33,865 nucleotides of DNA, from contig JAIEQI010000003.1 of the NCBI GenBank assembly GCA_019747875.1, forward strand, positions 1 through 33,865. The letters run 5' to 3'. The DNA is from Candidatus Obscuribacterales bacterium. GTDB lineage: Bacteria; Cyanobacteriota; Vampirovibrionia; Obscuribacterales; Obscuribacteraceae. Positions 1 to 9,662 of this stretch are shown here, piece by piece (position 1 is the stretch's first letter; every line of letters starts with the position of its first letter). A program made the position numbers and the translations under genes. The notes under the pieces were generated by a model, which saw only the letters and a list, made by a program, of their open reading frames with translations, did no database searches and was not told the DNA's origin.

Positions 1-285
<285 letters not shown>

Positions 286-1444
286 ACATATCCTGTTTCT
301 TGCGCAATCCCTTTATCACTTCCGGAGTTACGCCGAGATTTGTTTGGAGCAAATAGGATGGGTTGCTTATCATCCATTGCGACAGGGAGATTTCTTGATA
401 CTCGCCACTGTTGAATACGGCAAGCATTTCGCAGTCTTCATCACCAATGGACTCAACATAATGCCCATATCCCATCGGCACATATCCGACATCACCAGGT
501 TCAAATTCGCGCGTAATCTTTCTGCCTTCGGAACCGAAGACCGTCATGCGAGCACGTCCCTTAATGTAGTACTGCCACTCATCCGCATTCGGATGCCAGT
601 GCATCTCACGAATAGCAAGAGGCTTCAGTTTTAAGATAGCACCAGACATGGTGCTAGAGATAGGAAACTCCTTTTGAGTAACGAGATTGAATGTTCCGCC
701 AGCGACTTTTTCGGGAATCTTGGCACCTAAGCGAAAGCGGTGCGTAAGCGGAGGAGGATTCTCACTCTCGGGCGGCGGTTCGCTTGGCAAAGCAGCTGGG
801 ACAGGACCCTGAGCTATATAGACCTCACTCTTTGGAAACTTATCGAATGCCGACACCGGCATACCGAACTCTTTCGCTAACACTTCTTTCGGCGTCTGTG
901 CGATCCAATCGCTCAAACTGAAAGTTGCAAATTCAGAGAAATAACCATTGTCAAAAACTAGAATAAAATGACATTCTTCATCGCCAATTCCTTGAATCGA
1001 ATGCCCGTGCCCTCTGGGGAAGTACCAGACATCACCCGGTCCGAAATCTTTGATCTCAGAGCGTCCTTGCGGATCAATAACAGTAATCCGACAATGCCCT
1101 TTGACTACATATGACCATTCAGCAGCATTGGCGTGCCAATGTAATTCTCTCAAACCGCCCGGCTTCAAGAACATTGAAACACCAGCAAGCCCCTTCGAGA
1201 TAGGAAAGTTCAAAGCAGTAGCTTCGTTTGATTTGCCACCCTCATATGCCTTCATCGGTTGCTTACCGAGTTGATAGCGTATCTCGGGCATCTGCGATTG
1301 TTCCTTCGCAAGATTAACAGCTTCTGCGACGGTATTGATGATGCGGCTGCCAGCTAAGCGTTTTTCCTCGGCGATAGCTGAACTGTTTACTGAACTGAGA
1401 AAGAAAATGATCGTAGCAATTGCAAGTTTTCGAAGGGAACGCAC

Positions 1445-1750
1445 GTAGTAACTCCGGGCTTCTAAGTTCGATAATTCTAAACGCGCCTTTCCTTAAAACT
1501 AAATTTGCTAAAGCTATTTTTTATGAGTCATTTCAGGTCTTACCAACTGAATAATAGGAAAGCTCATCACAGAGAACACTGATACCATAAGACTCCCAGC
1601 CTGCTTGACGATCACATTAAATGCGATCGAAACCAATTAGTGCATAATCGATTTTGATAGAATTGACGAATTCTTCAACAACGCGCGCGCATTGTTTGCC
1701 GCTTTGATACTTGCTGAATATTGATCGGTATCCACTTGAGGTCCTATTCC
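1445..1750. other. Divergent promoter region between oxdC-like and fdhF-like genes
   Basis: These 306 bases separate two divergent start codons and should hold promoters for both directions. The region is AT-rich around 1495-1560. The ribosome sites of the two genes are at its edges (GGAG facing left, GAGG at 1738-1741 facing right). I see no clear operator palindrome, riboswitch or RNA gene. Confidence 0.5.
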
Positions 1751-4084
1751 ATGGCAAGTCCAGATGATAACGACACCAAGCCTGGATCGAGTGGATCGGC
1801 TCCCCCTAAGAGTCCCCGAAAGCACAGCGAGCCCTCCCAGAAAGACTATCATCATCCCGCAGCCGCGTGGGGAGCTGCCTTCAGCGTAGGTCGCATCCTT
1901 GTGGAACAAGGTGCGGTGTTGGATGGAGTTCGCGCAATTTTTCAAATGAATCATGAAAATGGCGGTTTCGACTGTCCGGGCTGTGCATGGCCGGATGATC
2001 GCAAGGGTTTGCGCATGGATATATGCGAAAACGGCATAAAACATGTCACCTGGGAAATGACAAAGAAAAGAGCTGATCGCCATTTTTTCGCCAAGCATAC
2101 CATGAGCGAACTAGAAAGCTGGTCTGACTTTGACTTAGAAAATACGGGGCGACTCACAGAGCCGATGGTTTATAACTCATCGACCGATCGTTACGAACCT
2201 ATTTCCTGGGATGGCGCCTTCAAAATGATAGGCGAACAATTGCGATCGCTTGCGAGTCCAAATAAAGCTAGTTTTTATACCTCGGGGCGGCTTTCCAATG
2301 AGGCTACATTCCTCTATCAATTATTTGCACGCGAATATGGTACCAATAATTTGCCAGACTGCTCCAACATGTGTCACGAAGCTAGCGGGCGTGCCCTCAC
2401 TGCAGCGTTAGGTACAGGCAAGGGAACAGTCGACCTTATCGATTGGCAGAAATCCGATGCTATTTTTGTCATTGGGGTCAATGCTGCAACAAACACACCG
2501 CGTATGCTTAGTGCTCTGGTAGATGGTGTAAAAGAACACGGTACAAAAATCGTCCACATCAATCCATTAATAGAAGTGGCTGCCACCAGCGCGATTACGC
2601 CGCATGAAATACTGGACATGATCACGTTCAAGACGACGGTGACCAGTTCATTGAATCTTCAACCACGAATAGGTGGTGACATGGCCATTATGCGGGGAAT
2701 CGGCAAATACCTATTCGAAAAATTTTCATCCGACAAGAGTTCTATCGATACCGATTTTGTCGAAAAATATACCGATGGTTTCGAAGCTTACAAATCCATT
2801 TGTGAATCAACCAGCTGGGATGATATCGAGCTTTACTCGGGATTGAAGGCAGATCAAATTCGCACCGCAGCAGAAATTTACCGCCAAGCAAAATCGAGTA
2901 TCATCAGCTGGTGTCTCGGCGTAAGTCAACAAGAATTTGGAGTCGACACGATTCGCGAATTCGTAAATGTGCTCTTGCTTCGCGGCAACCTGGGGCGGCA
3001 AGGGGCTGGTCCATGCCCTATTCGCGGACACAGCAATGTGCAGGGCAATCGAACTTGTGGAATTCATCACGCACCACCTGAAGAATGGCTGGCTAAGATG
3101 GATGCAGCTTGCGGCATAAAATCACCTCGGACTCATGGTTTGGACACAGTACGAACAATAGAGGGAATGTACAACGGCGATGTCGAAGTCTTCTTCGGAA
3201 TGGGCGGCAATTTCGCAGCAGCGACACCTGATCGAGATCGGACATATTCGGCATTGAGACGTTGCAAATTAACTGTCCATGTGAGCACGAAGCTTAATCG
3301 CAGCCATGTAATTCATGGAAAACAAGCGCTAATCCTACCGTGTTTAGGCAGAACCGAAAAAGACAGACAAGCTAGTGGCGAGCAGCAAGTAACAGTAGAA
3401 GACTCGATGAGCATGGTGCATCTGTCAGTTGGTATGAACGAGCCAGCGTCTGCACATCTGCGATCGGAATTAGCAATTATCGCCGGAATCGCAAAAGCCA
3501 CTTTGGACTCATCACCCACACCTTGGGACACGTACATCGGAAACTACGATCTGATACGAGACAAAATGGCAGAGTCTATCTCCGGTTTCGAGAATTTCAA
3601 CGAACGCGTGAGAAAGCCCCTCGGATTTCGCTTGACGCAAGCAGCTCGCGACCTTAGTTTTTTAACCCCCAACAAAAGGGCGAACTTCTCAGCGGTTCCC
3701 TTGCATAACACGTTGCCTCCCGCTGGAAAACTGATGCTCTGCACCCTGCGATCCCACGACCAATTCAATACAACAGTTTATTCAGACAATGATCGTTATC
3801 GAGGTGTGAAAGGATCTCGGGAGTTGCTGTTCATGAATGAAGAAGACATGAACGAACGAGGACTCCATCAATTCGATCATGTTCAAATTACGAGTTTTGC
3901 TAAGGATGGATCAACACGCAGCCTCAAATCCTTCCGCGCAATCAAGTACAAGATTCCCAAAGGTTGCGCAGCAGGATACATGCCAGAGTTAAATGTTCTG
4001 TGTCCAATTGGCGATTTCAGCGCGCAAAGCGATCAGCCGATGATGAAGCAAATAGTAGTCGAAGTCACTCGGTTAGCAAATTGA
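1751..4084 (+). CDS. Molybdopterin oxidoreductase, FdhF/YdeP formate-dehydrogenase family
   Basis: A 777-aa molybdopterin-dependent oxidoreductase. The N-terminal signature DCPGCAWPDD and the segment SNMCHEASG are typical of the FdhF/YdeP (Fdh-alpha-like) family. Cys208 in SNMCHEASG aligns with the Sec/Cys metal ligand of formate dehydrogenase H, so this is a Cys-type enzyme. The C-terminal third (about residues 650-775) matches the dinucleotide-binding domain. There is no Tat or Sec signal, so it is likely cytoplasmic. An in-frame TTG at 1721 exists, but the ATG at 1751 has GAGG nine bases upstream and is preferred. fdhD follows 31 bp downstream, the pairing expected for a cofactor-dependent formate dehydrogenase. 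No beta or gamma electron-transfer subunits are nearby, so the acceptor is unknown. YdeP-type homologues linked to acid resistance are an alternative role. Confidence 0.85.
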   Translation: MASPDDNDTKPGSSGSAPPKSPRKHSEPSQKDYHHPAAAWGAAFSVGRILVEQGAVLDGVRAIFQMNHENGGFDCPGCAWPDDRKGLRMDICENGIKHVTWEMTKKRADRHFFAKHTMSELESWSDFDLENTGRLTEPMVYNSSTDRYEPISWDGAFKMIGEQLRSLASPNKASFYTSGRLSNEATFLYQLFAREYGTNNLPDCSNMCHEASGRALTAALGTGKGTVDLIDWQKSDAIFVIGVNAATNTPRMLSALVDGVKEHGTKIVHINPLIEVAATSAITPHEILDMITFKTTVTSSLNLQPRIGGDMAIMRGIGKYLFEKFSSDKSSIDTDFVEKYTDGFEAYKSICESTSWDDIELYSGLKADQIRTAAEIYRQAKSSIISWCLGVSQQEFGVDTIREFVNVLLLRGNLGRQGAGPCPIRGHSNVQGNRTCGIHHAPPEEWLAKMDAACGIKSPRTHGLDTVRTIEGMYNGDVEVFFGMGGNFAAATPDRDRTYSALRRCKLTVHVSTKLNRSHVIHGKQALILPCLGRTEKDRQASGEQQVTVEDSMSMVHLSVGMNEPASAHLRSELAIIAGIAKATLDSSPTPWDTYIGNYDLIRDKMAESISGFENFNERVRKPLGFRLTQAARDLSFLTPNKRANFSAVPLHNTLPPAGKLMLCTLRSHDQFNTTVYSDNDRYRGVKGSRELLFMNEEDMNERGLHQFDHVQITSFAKDGSTRSLKSFRAIKYKIPKGCAAGYMPELNVLCPIGDFSAQSDQPMMKQIVVEVTRLAN

Positions 4085-4115
4085 ACTCTTTTCCACCCTT
4101 GCACCCCAAACGAAT

Positions 4116-4946
4116 ATGATCGAAACAAACGCTCCTAAATATGTGAAACAGTTCGGCATCAGCAGCTATGCTGGAACACTCACTCAAACTAGAACGGATC
4201 TAATATCAGTTGAAGAGCCCCTCGAGATCCGACTCGGATGGGAAGGAAGTCCGGACAGCTCAGAGCTTGCAGTCACCATGCGCACGCCGGAGTTTGATCG
4301 AGAACTAGCGGCAGGATTCCTTTTTACGGAAGGAATAATCCACTCACCCGACGAAATTGCAAATATTCAAGTCGATCACATTATCAACCGCGTAACAGTA
4401 GTTTTGAGAGCTGGCGTTGCTGTTGATCCCAAAGTTTTTGCAAGACATTCATTCGTAGCCTCCAGCTGCGGAGTCTGTGGAAAGAAATCAATCAATGCCG
4501 TAAGGGTAAAACGCCAATATGAAACGACACCAGAACAAGGAACTATTCGGGTCCAGACCATCCATCAGTTGCCTGTCAGATTAGAACAAAATCAATCAAC
4601 CTTTAAATACACAGGCGGACTTCACGCTTCCAGCCTATTCGACCTGGATGGACAACTGCTAGCAATTAAAGAGGATGTCGGCCGTCATAACGCATTAGAC
4701 AAACTGCTAGGGGAGCAATTCTTGAAAGACCAATTACCCCTAAGCAATGCAATAATCATGGTCAGCGGAAGAGCAAGTTTCGAACTTGTGCAAAAAGCTG
4801 CTCATGCAGGACTTCCCATTCTCGCAGCGGTCGGAGCTCCTTCGAGTTTAGCTGTTGAACTTGCAGAAGAGAGCAATATGACTCTGCTCGGATTTGTTCG
4901 GAACGAGCGCTTCAATGTATATACGGGAGCTCATCGAATAATTTAG
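4116..4946 (+). CDS. fdhD: Formate dehydrogenase accessory sulfurtransferase FdhD
   Basis: This 276-aa protein is of standard length for FdhD. The paired cysteines of the family are present in SSCGVCGK (Cys118 and Cys121), as is the conserved KEDVGRHNALDK segment and the C-terminal SGRASFELVQKAA and GFVRNERFNVYTG motifs. FdhD transfers sulfur from the cysteine desulfurase IscS to the molybdenum cofactor, giving the sulfurated form that formate dehydrogenases require. It follows the fdhF-like gene by 31 bp on the same strand, so the two are probably co-transcribed. This supports the reading of its neighbour as a formate dehydrogenase rather than another molybdoenzyme. Confidence 0.95.
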   Translation: MIETNAPKYVKQFGISSYAGTLTQTRTDLISVEEPLEIRLGWEGSPDSSELAVTMRTPEFDRELAAGFLFTEGIIHSPDEIANIQVDHIINRVTVVLRAGVAVDPKVFARHSFVASSCGVCGKKSINAVRVKRQYETTPEQGTIRVQTIHQLPVRLEQNQSTFKYTGGLHASSLFDLDGQLLAIKEDVGRHNALDKLLGEQFLKDQLPLSNAIIMVSGRASFELVQKAAHAGLPILAAVGAPSSLAVELAEESNMTLLGFVRNERFNVYTGAHRII

Positions 4947-5039
4947 CATAGCTCTGCCCGGCGCCAGCAGGCTCCACAATTTCTTTACCGCAATGTCCTT
5001 CATTACTCTGAGAACTCATTTATAGACTTCGGAGCAATA

Positions 5040-6878
5040 ATGAACAGTTCTAGATTTGCGCTCATAGGCATACTTCTAGCCTTGTGGCTATTCCAAAATC
5101 TTAAAGCGAAAGCAGCACCGCATGAAGTAACACCTCCTAACACCTATTGCAATCCAATGAACTTGGATTATGCCTTCGTACCCTGGAAGATATCACAACG
5201 TCTCGCGGATCATCGATCGACGGCTGATCCAGCATGCGTACGCCATAACAATTTGTTCTATCTATTCTCGACGAACCAGGAAGGATATTGGTGGTCGCGC
5301 GATCTTTCAAGATGGAATTACGTGTGGCACTTATTCAAGGAGAACGCCACCGGAGATCAAGTATGCGCGCCCGCTGCACTTTCCACAAAACGTGGACTGC
5401 TATTCCTCCCTTGCCGAACTGATATTCCGCACGACTCCATGCCTTTGTACATCAGTAAGGATCCCCGCGGCGGAAAGTGGACTGAAGAAGTACAAGCGTT
5501 CCCAGTACAAGCGTGGGATCCCGGAATGTTCCAAGACGATGACGGAAAAATCTATTTATACTGGGGCTCAAGCAATGTCTATCCGATCTATGGAACAGAG
5601 CTTGATCCTAAAGACGGCTACAGGTCAAAAGGAGGGATCAAGGAAATTCTGAAGCTCGATCCAGCCAAGCACGGATGGGAGCGATTTGGAGAAGACAACA
5701 TAAATGGAAAGATGGATCCTTTTATAGAGGGCGCATGGGTCAACAAAATCGGAAATAAATATTACTTGCAATATGGTGCACCAGGTACCGAATGGAATAT
5801 ATATGCTGACGGTGTGTATATTTCAAATCATCCGCTGGGACCTTTTACTTATCAAACTCACAATCCGTTCTGCTGGAAGCCTACAGGATTTGTTAATGGA
5901 GCGGGGCATGGCAGTACATTTGATGATCGATATGGGAACTTATGGCACATCGCCACCACAGTCATCAACGTCAAATACACTTGCGAACGCAGACTGGGAC
6001 TTTTTCCGGCTGGAGTGGATGAAGATGGAGTTCTGTTTGCAGACACTGCATTCGGTGACTATCCACACTACATACCTAAGATCAAGAAAGATCCACATTC
6101 ACATTTCACGAACTGGTTCCTCCTGAGTTACAAGAAGCATGTCTGGGCAAGCTCAGAAAGAGCCGAGCGGACAGCTGTTAGTAATGCCTCCGACGAGAAC
6201 ATCAAAACATACTGGAGCGCAACGGATGGAAGCCCCGGTCAATTTCTGGCTATGGACCTTGGAAAAGAATCAGACGTTCGTGCGATTCAAGTGAATTATG
6301 CCGACGAGGACGCCAAAACTTATGGAAAGCAGCACAAAGCACGCCATCGATATAAACTCTTCCATTCGCACAATGGAAAGGACTGGCTTCTGTTAATAGA
6401 TAGAAGCCAGAACAATCGCGAAGTGCCCCATGATTACATTGAGTTATCTCACTCAATCAGAACACGTTATCTAAAGCTCGTTAACGTCGAAATGCCCACT
6501 GGGTGTTTTGCAATTTCAGATTTACGGGTTTTTGGCAGCTCTCCCGGTACAAGACCCGGGAATGTGGAAAACTTCCGAGTCCAGAGACATAGCGATGAGC
6601 GCGATGCAGACTTGACTTGGGATCCTGTTCATTCTGCTTATGCTTATGAAATCCGCTTCGGCTCAGACCCCAAGAAGCTATATCACTCATTTCTCGTTTA
6701 TGGCAAAGCTAACTACACCTTGCATGCCCTCAATCTGGGAACACCATACTATTTCTCGATCCGAGCAGTAAGTGAATCTGGGCTCTCCGACATGTCTTCA
6801 ATTTTGGCAATCGGAAGCAAACCCTTAGACAACGCTTCCCATTTAGTTGGACTCGACAGTACCCGGAAACCGAATTAG
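5040..6878 (+). CDS. Secreted GH43-like glycosidase with discoidin and fibronectin III domains
   Basis: A 612-aa secreted protein with a signal peptide (about 1-26). The five-bladed propeller fold of glycoside hydrolase family 43 spans about residues 35-345. The expected catalytic triad is visible: Asp63 (base, in TADPACV), Asp160 (AWDPGMF) and Glu230 (acid, in DPFIEGAW). An F5/8 type C (discoidin, CBM32-like) domain covers about 368-497 and a fibronectin type III domain about 505-598. GH43 enzymes cut arabinose-, xylose- or galactose-containing plant polysaccharides. The exact substrate cannot be told from sequence, and the appended domains suggest binding to polymer or cell surface. It sits 93 bp after fdhD and may be independently transcribed. 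Its stop overlaps the stop of the convergent micro-gene by a few bases. Confidence 0.85.
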   Translation: MNSSRFALIGILLALWLFQNLKAKAAPHEVTPPNTYCNPMNLDYAFVPWKISQRLADHRSTADPACVRHNNLFYLFSTNQEGYWWSRDLSRWNYVWHLFKENATGDQVCAPAALSTKRGLLFLPCRTDIPHDSMPLYISKDPRGGKWTEEVQAFPVQAWDPGMFQDDDGKIYLYWGSSNVYPIYGTELDPKDGYRSKGGIKEILKLDPAKHGWERFGEDNINGKMDPFIEGAWVNKIGNKYYLQYGAPGTEWNIYADGVYISNHPLGPFTYQTHNPFCWKPTGFVNGAGHGSTFDDRYGNLWHIATTVINVKYTCERRLGLFPAGVDEDGVLFADTAFGDYPHYIPKIKKDPHSHFTNWFLLSYKKHVWASSERAERTAVSNASDENIKTYWSATDGSPGQFLAMDLGKESDVRAIQVNYADEDAKTYGKQHKARHRYKLFHSHNGKDWLLLIDRSQNNREVPHDYIELSHSIRTRYLKLVNVEMPTGCFAISDLRVFGSSPGTRPGNVENFRVQRHSDERDADLTWDPVHSAYAYEIRFGSDPKKLYHSFLVYGKANYTLHALNLGTPYYFSIRAVSESGLSDMSSILAIGSKPLDNASHLVGLDSTRKPN

Positions 6879-7048
6879 CATTGAACTGAGCACCAGCAAC
6901 GCGTCTCCAAATGAGAACAGCTATCCGTCACGGGCACAGCGCCACCGCCGGTATTTAAGCGCATTTCATGGGAATTACGTAGCGCTTTAAATTTCGGTAG
7001 CGGTTTGCGGGAGCTACACTTTTGATCTTTCTTTATTGGTCTATCCAT
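6875..7048 (-). CDS. Cys-rich micropeptide B, possible RiPP/bacteriocin precursor
   Basis: A 57-aa ORF starting at the ATG at 7046-7048, with GAGAGGG eight bases upstream (7057-7063). It has a basic N-terminal half (RKPLPKFKALRNSHEM), then NTGGGAVP, then a C-terminal VTDSCSHLETRCWCSVQC. It is a paralogue of the peptide encoded at 7163-7351. They share LPK-K-LRNS-EM and VTD-CS-L-T-CWCSV-C, and many shared residues use different codons, so the protein is under selection. The GG/GA region before a Ser/Thr/Cys-rich tail resembles leader cleavage sites of lanthipeptide-type precursors. No modifying enzyme or transporter is in the window, so a disulfide-rich peptide or toxin is equally possible. 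A longer in-frame start exists upstream (7117) but lacks this ribosome site. Confidence 0.7.
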   Translation of the reverse strand: MDRPIKKDQKCSSRKPLPKFKALRNSHEMRLNTGGGAVPVTDSCSHLETRCWCSVQC

Positions 7049-7162
7049 CTTTCTATCCCTCTCATTAACAAGCAAAGAATAAGCACATATTGTGAGGAGC
7101 ATGTGAATTCTTGCCAATTACGTTGCACAGATCACGCCGCTTAAATCAATATCTCTCTCAAA

Positions 7163-7351
7163 CTAGCAGGCCCCCTTAGAACAAAGTACCGAGCACCAGC
7201 AATCAGTAGGTAACCCACGAGAACAGGTATCGGTAACACCGGCACCAGCATTTGGAAGTACCATTTCATATGAGTTACGTAGGGTCTTTGCCTTCGGCAA
7301 GTTTTTGCGATGAGCTCCTTTCTCATCATTACTTCGCTTTGATTCAGACAT
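7163..7351 (-). CDS. Cys-rich micropeptide A, possible RiPP/bacteriocin precursor
   Basis: A 62-aa ORF from the ATG at 7349-7351, preceded by GGAGGG at 7359-7364 (spacer seven bases). This ribosome site selects the third in-frame methionine of a longer frame. The N-terminal part is hydrophilic (SESKRSNDEKGAHRK), then NLPKAKTLRNSYEM, an Ala/Gly stretch (NAGAG), and a tail VTDTCSRGLPTDCWCSVLC followed by SKGAC. It is homologous to peptide B 114 bp downstream on the same strand, with four conserved cysteines. The leader-like half, Gly-rich hinge and Ser/Thr/Cys-rich tail fit a ribosomally made, modified peptide precursor. That class assignment is inference. An AT-rich -10-like TATACT lies about 15 bp upstream of the ribosome site. 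Confidence 0.72.
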   Translation of the reverse strand: MSESKRSNDEKGAHRKNLPKAKTLRNSYEMVLPNAGAGVTDTCSRGLPTDCWCSVLCSKGAC

Positions 7352-7536
7352 TTTCATTCCCTCCAATAGACCAAAAAAGTATATGCAGCTAGCGTGAGGA
7401 AGTAGTGATTACTGCATTTGTAAAAAGTGTGAAAGGACTGCGTAATATTCACTTTCGAAGATAACCGCCCCTAAAACGTAGCCTGACTTTGTAAGATATA
7501 TTGGAAAAAGACGCCCAGTAACTTGAGGTGCTCGTG

Positions 7537-9528
7537 ATGCACGCCAAAGCGTTCGTGATTCTAACTTTATCTGTGGCGCTCATTAGCGGGTCAGTAGTTT
7601 TAGGAGCACTACTAAAGAAGAACACTGTTGGAGGATCTCTACCGATCAGTGAACTGACGCATTTTGAACTTCAGGCTCTTGCGGAACAGTCATCCGATCC
7701 TTTGGTCACGCCCGCTATCTACGAGCAAGCTTTGAAAGCATGTCAGAAGGCGCAAGATCATTTCAACGAAGTCCGAACTCTAGAGTCATACGCGATTTTT
7801 TGCCACAAAGCTGGCGACAAAAGCAAAGCGATAGATCTCCTGCGAAGGGCAAGCGCCATAGCTGACACTCACAAAGAGGAACTCACAAGGCCAAGATACC
7901 ACCTGGTTAAGCTCCTGGAAATAGACGGACGCATGAACGACGCCTGGCGCGTTTGCCTCGAAGAAAAACAATATTGGAAATCAAAGAACGACTTTGAACG
8001 GGCTCGAACTTTACCCCTGCTTTTTCTGATAAGAAATAAAAACAATAGAGCTGTCGAACAATACCATCTAAGCCTTCTTCAAGAGTATAGCGACCCGCAG
8101 TTTGGGAAGGAACAAGAAAAAACGTACTGCGAACTGGCAGAACTAAAAATCAAGCAAAACGATCCTGCACAAGCAAAGCGCTGGCTCATGAGAGTCCCAG
8201 TATCTTTCCCCAACTATGTAAATGGACCTGCGAACCAATTGGCCTGGTGTAACGCAAGAACAGGCAACATAAAAGAGGCTGAAAAATACTACGTTAGCCG
8301 ACTTCGGGCAGTCAAGCCATTTATAAAGCTACCAGTATTCGGCGGCATCGAAATGGACCGTTATGAATATGAGTACGGCGCAAGACGCGATTATGCGGTT
8401 TTCATGAATGAGATCGGTCGAAAGAAAGAGTCCGCAGAGCACGAAGAGTTTTACCGTCACTTTGAAAGAACGTACCACACAGATCTATCAAGTACATACT
8501 CTTATCCCCGAATGCCCTGCTCCTATGCTTGGGAAAACCAACGAATCAACTGGGACGACTACTATCAACATCTCGATAAACGAAACAATCCAACTAACAT
8601 CGGGGACGGTATCAGTTTTCTTTACGGCAAGTTCATTGATAAAGAAGTAGATTTGAAGAGAGCCATTTCGAACGCAAAAGACCCAAATGATCGTGCATCT
8701 GCCTATTCCCTTCTATGCGAGCACTATTCCAACACGCACAATGCACAAAAGATGAATGAGACCGTAGAGATTTGGATCAAGAACACACAAGGTGCTGACA
8801 AAGAGCTAGCTTACCAGGAGTGGTTCAGGCTGAACCCAGATGCTTCAGTTAAAGACTGGTACAAATACAGTGACAATTCGAACTTGTTGTACTGCGATAA
8901 TATCTACAACTGCATCAATCGGGCGAATCACGAAGTTGTTGAAAAACTGCTTGCTGAACGACACCTTGAAAGAGCAAATTACCTGATCTCCGAAGAACTG
9001 AAACTGTATGCTCGAAACGTAAATGGAAACAACAAGGTCCGTATGACTGAAAGCGCATCCTGTCACGTTTTCACCTCATATGTTCAATTACTATACAAGT
9101 ATAAATACTACGATGCGGTCATAAAGTTGGGGAAACTGGCGCTGGAAGATCAAAGACTTAGATGCTTGCATACAACTGATTATAAAGACGAGGCTGGCAA
9201 CGCTTATCCAAGTTCGGTCGCGGACGACCTTCGAAAATTCGTCGTCCTCAAATGCATAAGCAGGAGCTATGCGAAATTGAACAATTTCGACGAGGCACAA
9301 AAATGGTATGAAAAGCTTATTCCGGAAAGTGAGTACTATTCAGACTACTTTGATAAAGGTGGCAACATCCTTCAAGACTTAGAGGAGTATGCTGACATCT
9401 GCAAAAGGAATGGACAAGCAGCACTGCTTGAAAAAGCGCAAGAACATCGCAGAACACTCGAAGCAAAATATAAGAAGAAAAAACTTAACGGCACCCTGTC
9501 GGAGGACACGATCTACAGGATATCCTAA
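7537..9528 (+). CDS. Membrane-anchored TPR-like repeat protein, function unknown
   Basis: About 663 aa. One N-terminal hydrophobic segment (about residues 5-26) looks like a signal anchor, followed by a long helical region. Weak tetratricopeptide-like units are visible, such as AKRWLMRVPVSFPNY, NIKEAEKYYVSRLRA and NNFDEAQKWYEKLIPE, so the protein probably serves as a scaffold on the outer face of the membrane. The GAGG at 7524-7527 best fits the ATG at 7537, while GTG codons at 7528 and 7534 are alternatives. It is convergent with the Pro/Gln-rich gene on its right (134-bp gap). I see no catalytic motif and cannot assign a partner. Confidence 0.75.
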   Translation: MHAKAFVILTLSVALISGSVVLGALLKKNTVGGSLPISELTHFELQALAEQSSDPLVTPAIYEQALKACQKAQDHFNEVRTLESYAIFCHKAGDKSKAIDLLRRASAIADTHKEELTRPRYHLVKLLEIDGRMNDAWRVCLEEKQYWKSKNDFERARTLPLLFLIRNKNNRAVEQYHLSLLQEYSDPQFGKEQEKTYCELAELKIKQNDPAQAKRWLMRVPVSFPNYVNGPANQLAWCNARTGNIKEAEKYYVSRLRAVKPFIKLPVFGGIEMDRYEYEYGARRDYAVFMNEIGRKKESAEHEEFYRHFERTYHTDLSSTYSYPRMPCSYAWENQRINWDDYYQHLDKRNNPTNIGDGISFLYGKFIDKEVDLKRAISNAKDPNDRASAYSLLCEHYSNTHNAQKMNETVEIWIKNTQGADKELAYQEWFRLNPDASVKDWYKYSDNSNLLYCDNIYNCINRANHEVVEKLLAERHLERANYLISEELKLYARNVNGNNKVRMTESASCHVFTSYVQLLYKYKYYDAVIKLGKLALEDQRLRCLHTTDYKDEAGNAYPSSVADDLRKFVVLKCISRSYAKLNNFDEAQKWYEKLIPESEYYSDYFDKGGNILQDLEEYADICKRNGQAALLEKAQEHRRTLEAKYKKKKLNGTLSEDTIYRIS

Positions 9529-9662
9529 TTAGGTTGAGCGGCTTGGTTCGCAAAATGAAATCACCTGAGGTCTTTGCTGCCTGCCACCACATCCTGTCGT
9601 CCAACTCATCATAAAACTTCGCCATTATTCACCTTCCGTCTTTCGAACGAATATGAACGCTA

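Noticed and set aside
7141..7329. Hydrophobic 62-codon minus-strand ORF overlapping micropeptide A in another frame
   Set aside because: Codon comparison with the paralogous copy puts the silent changes in the peptide A frame, and this frame has no counterpart in copy B.
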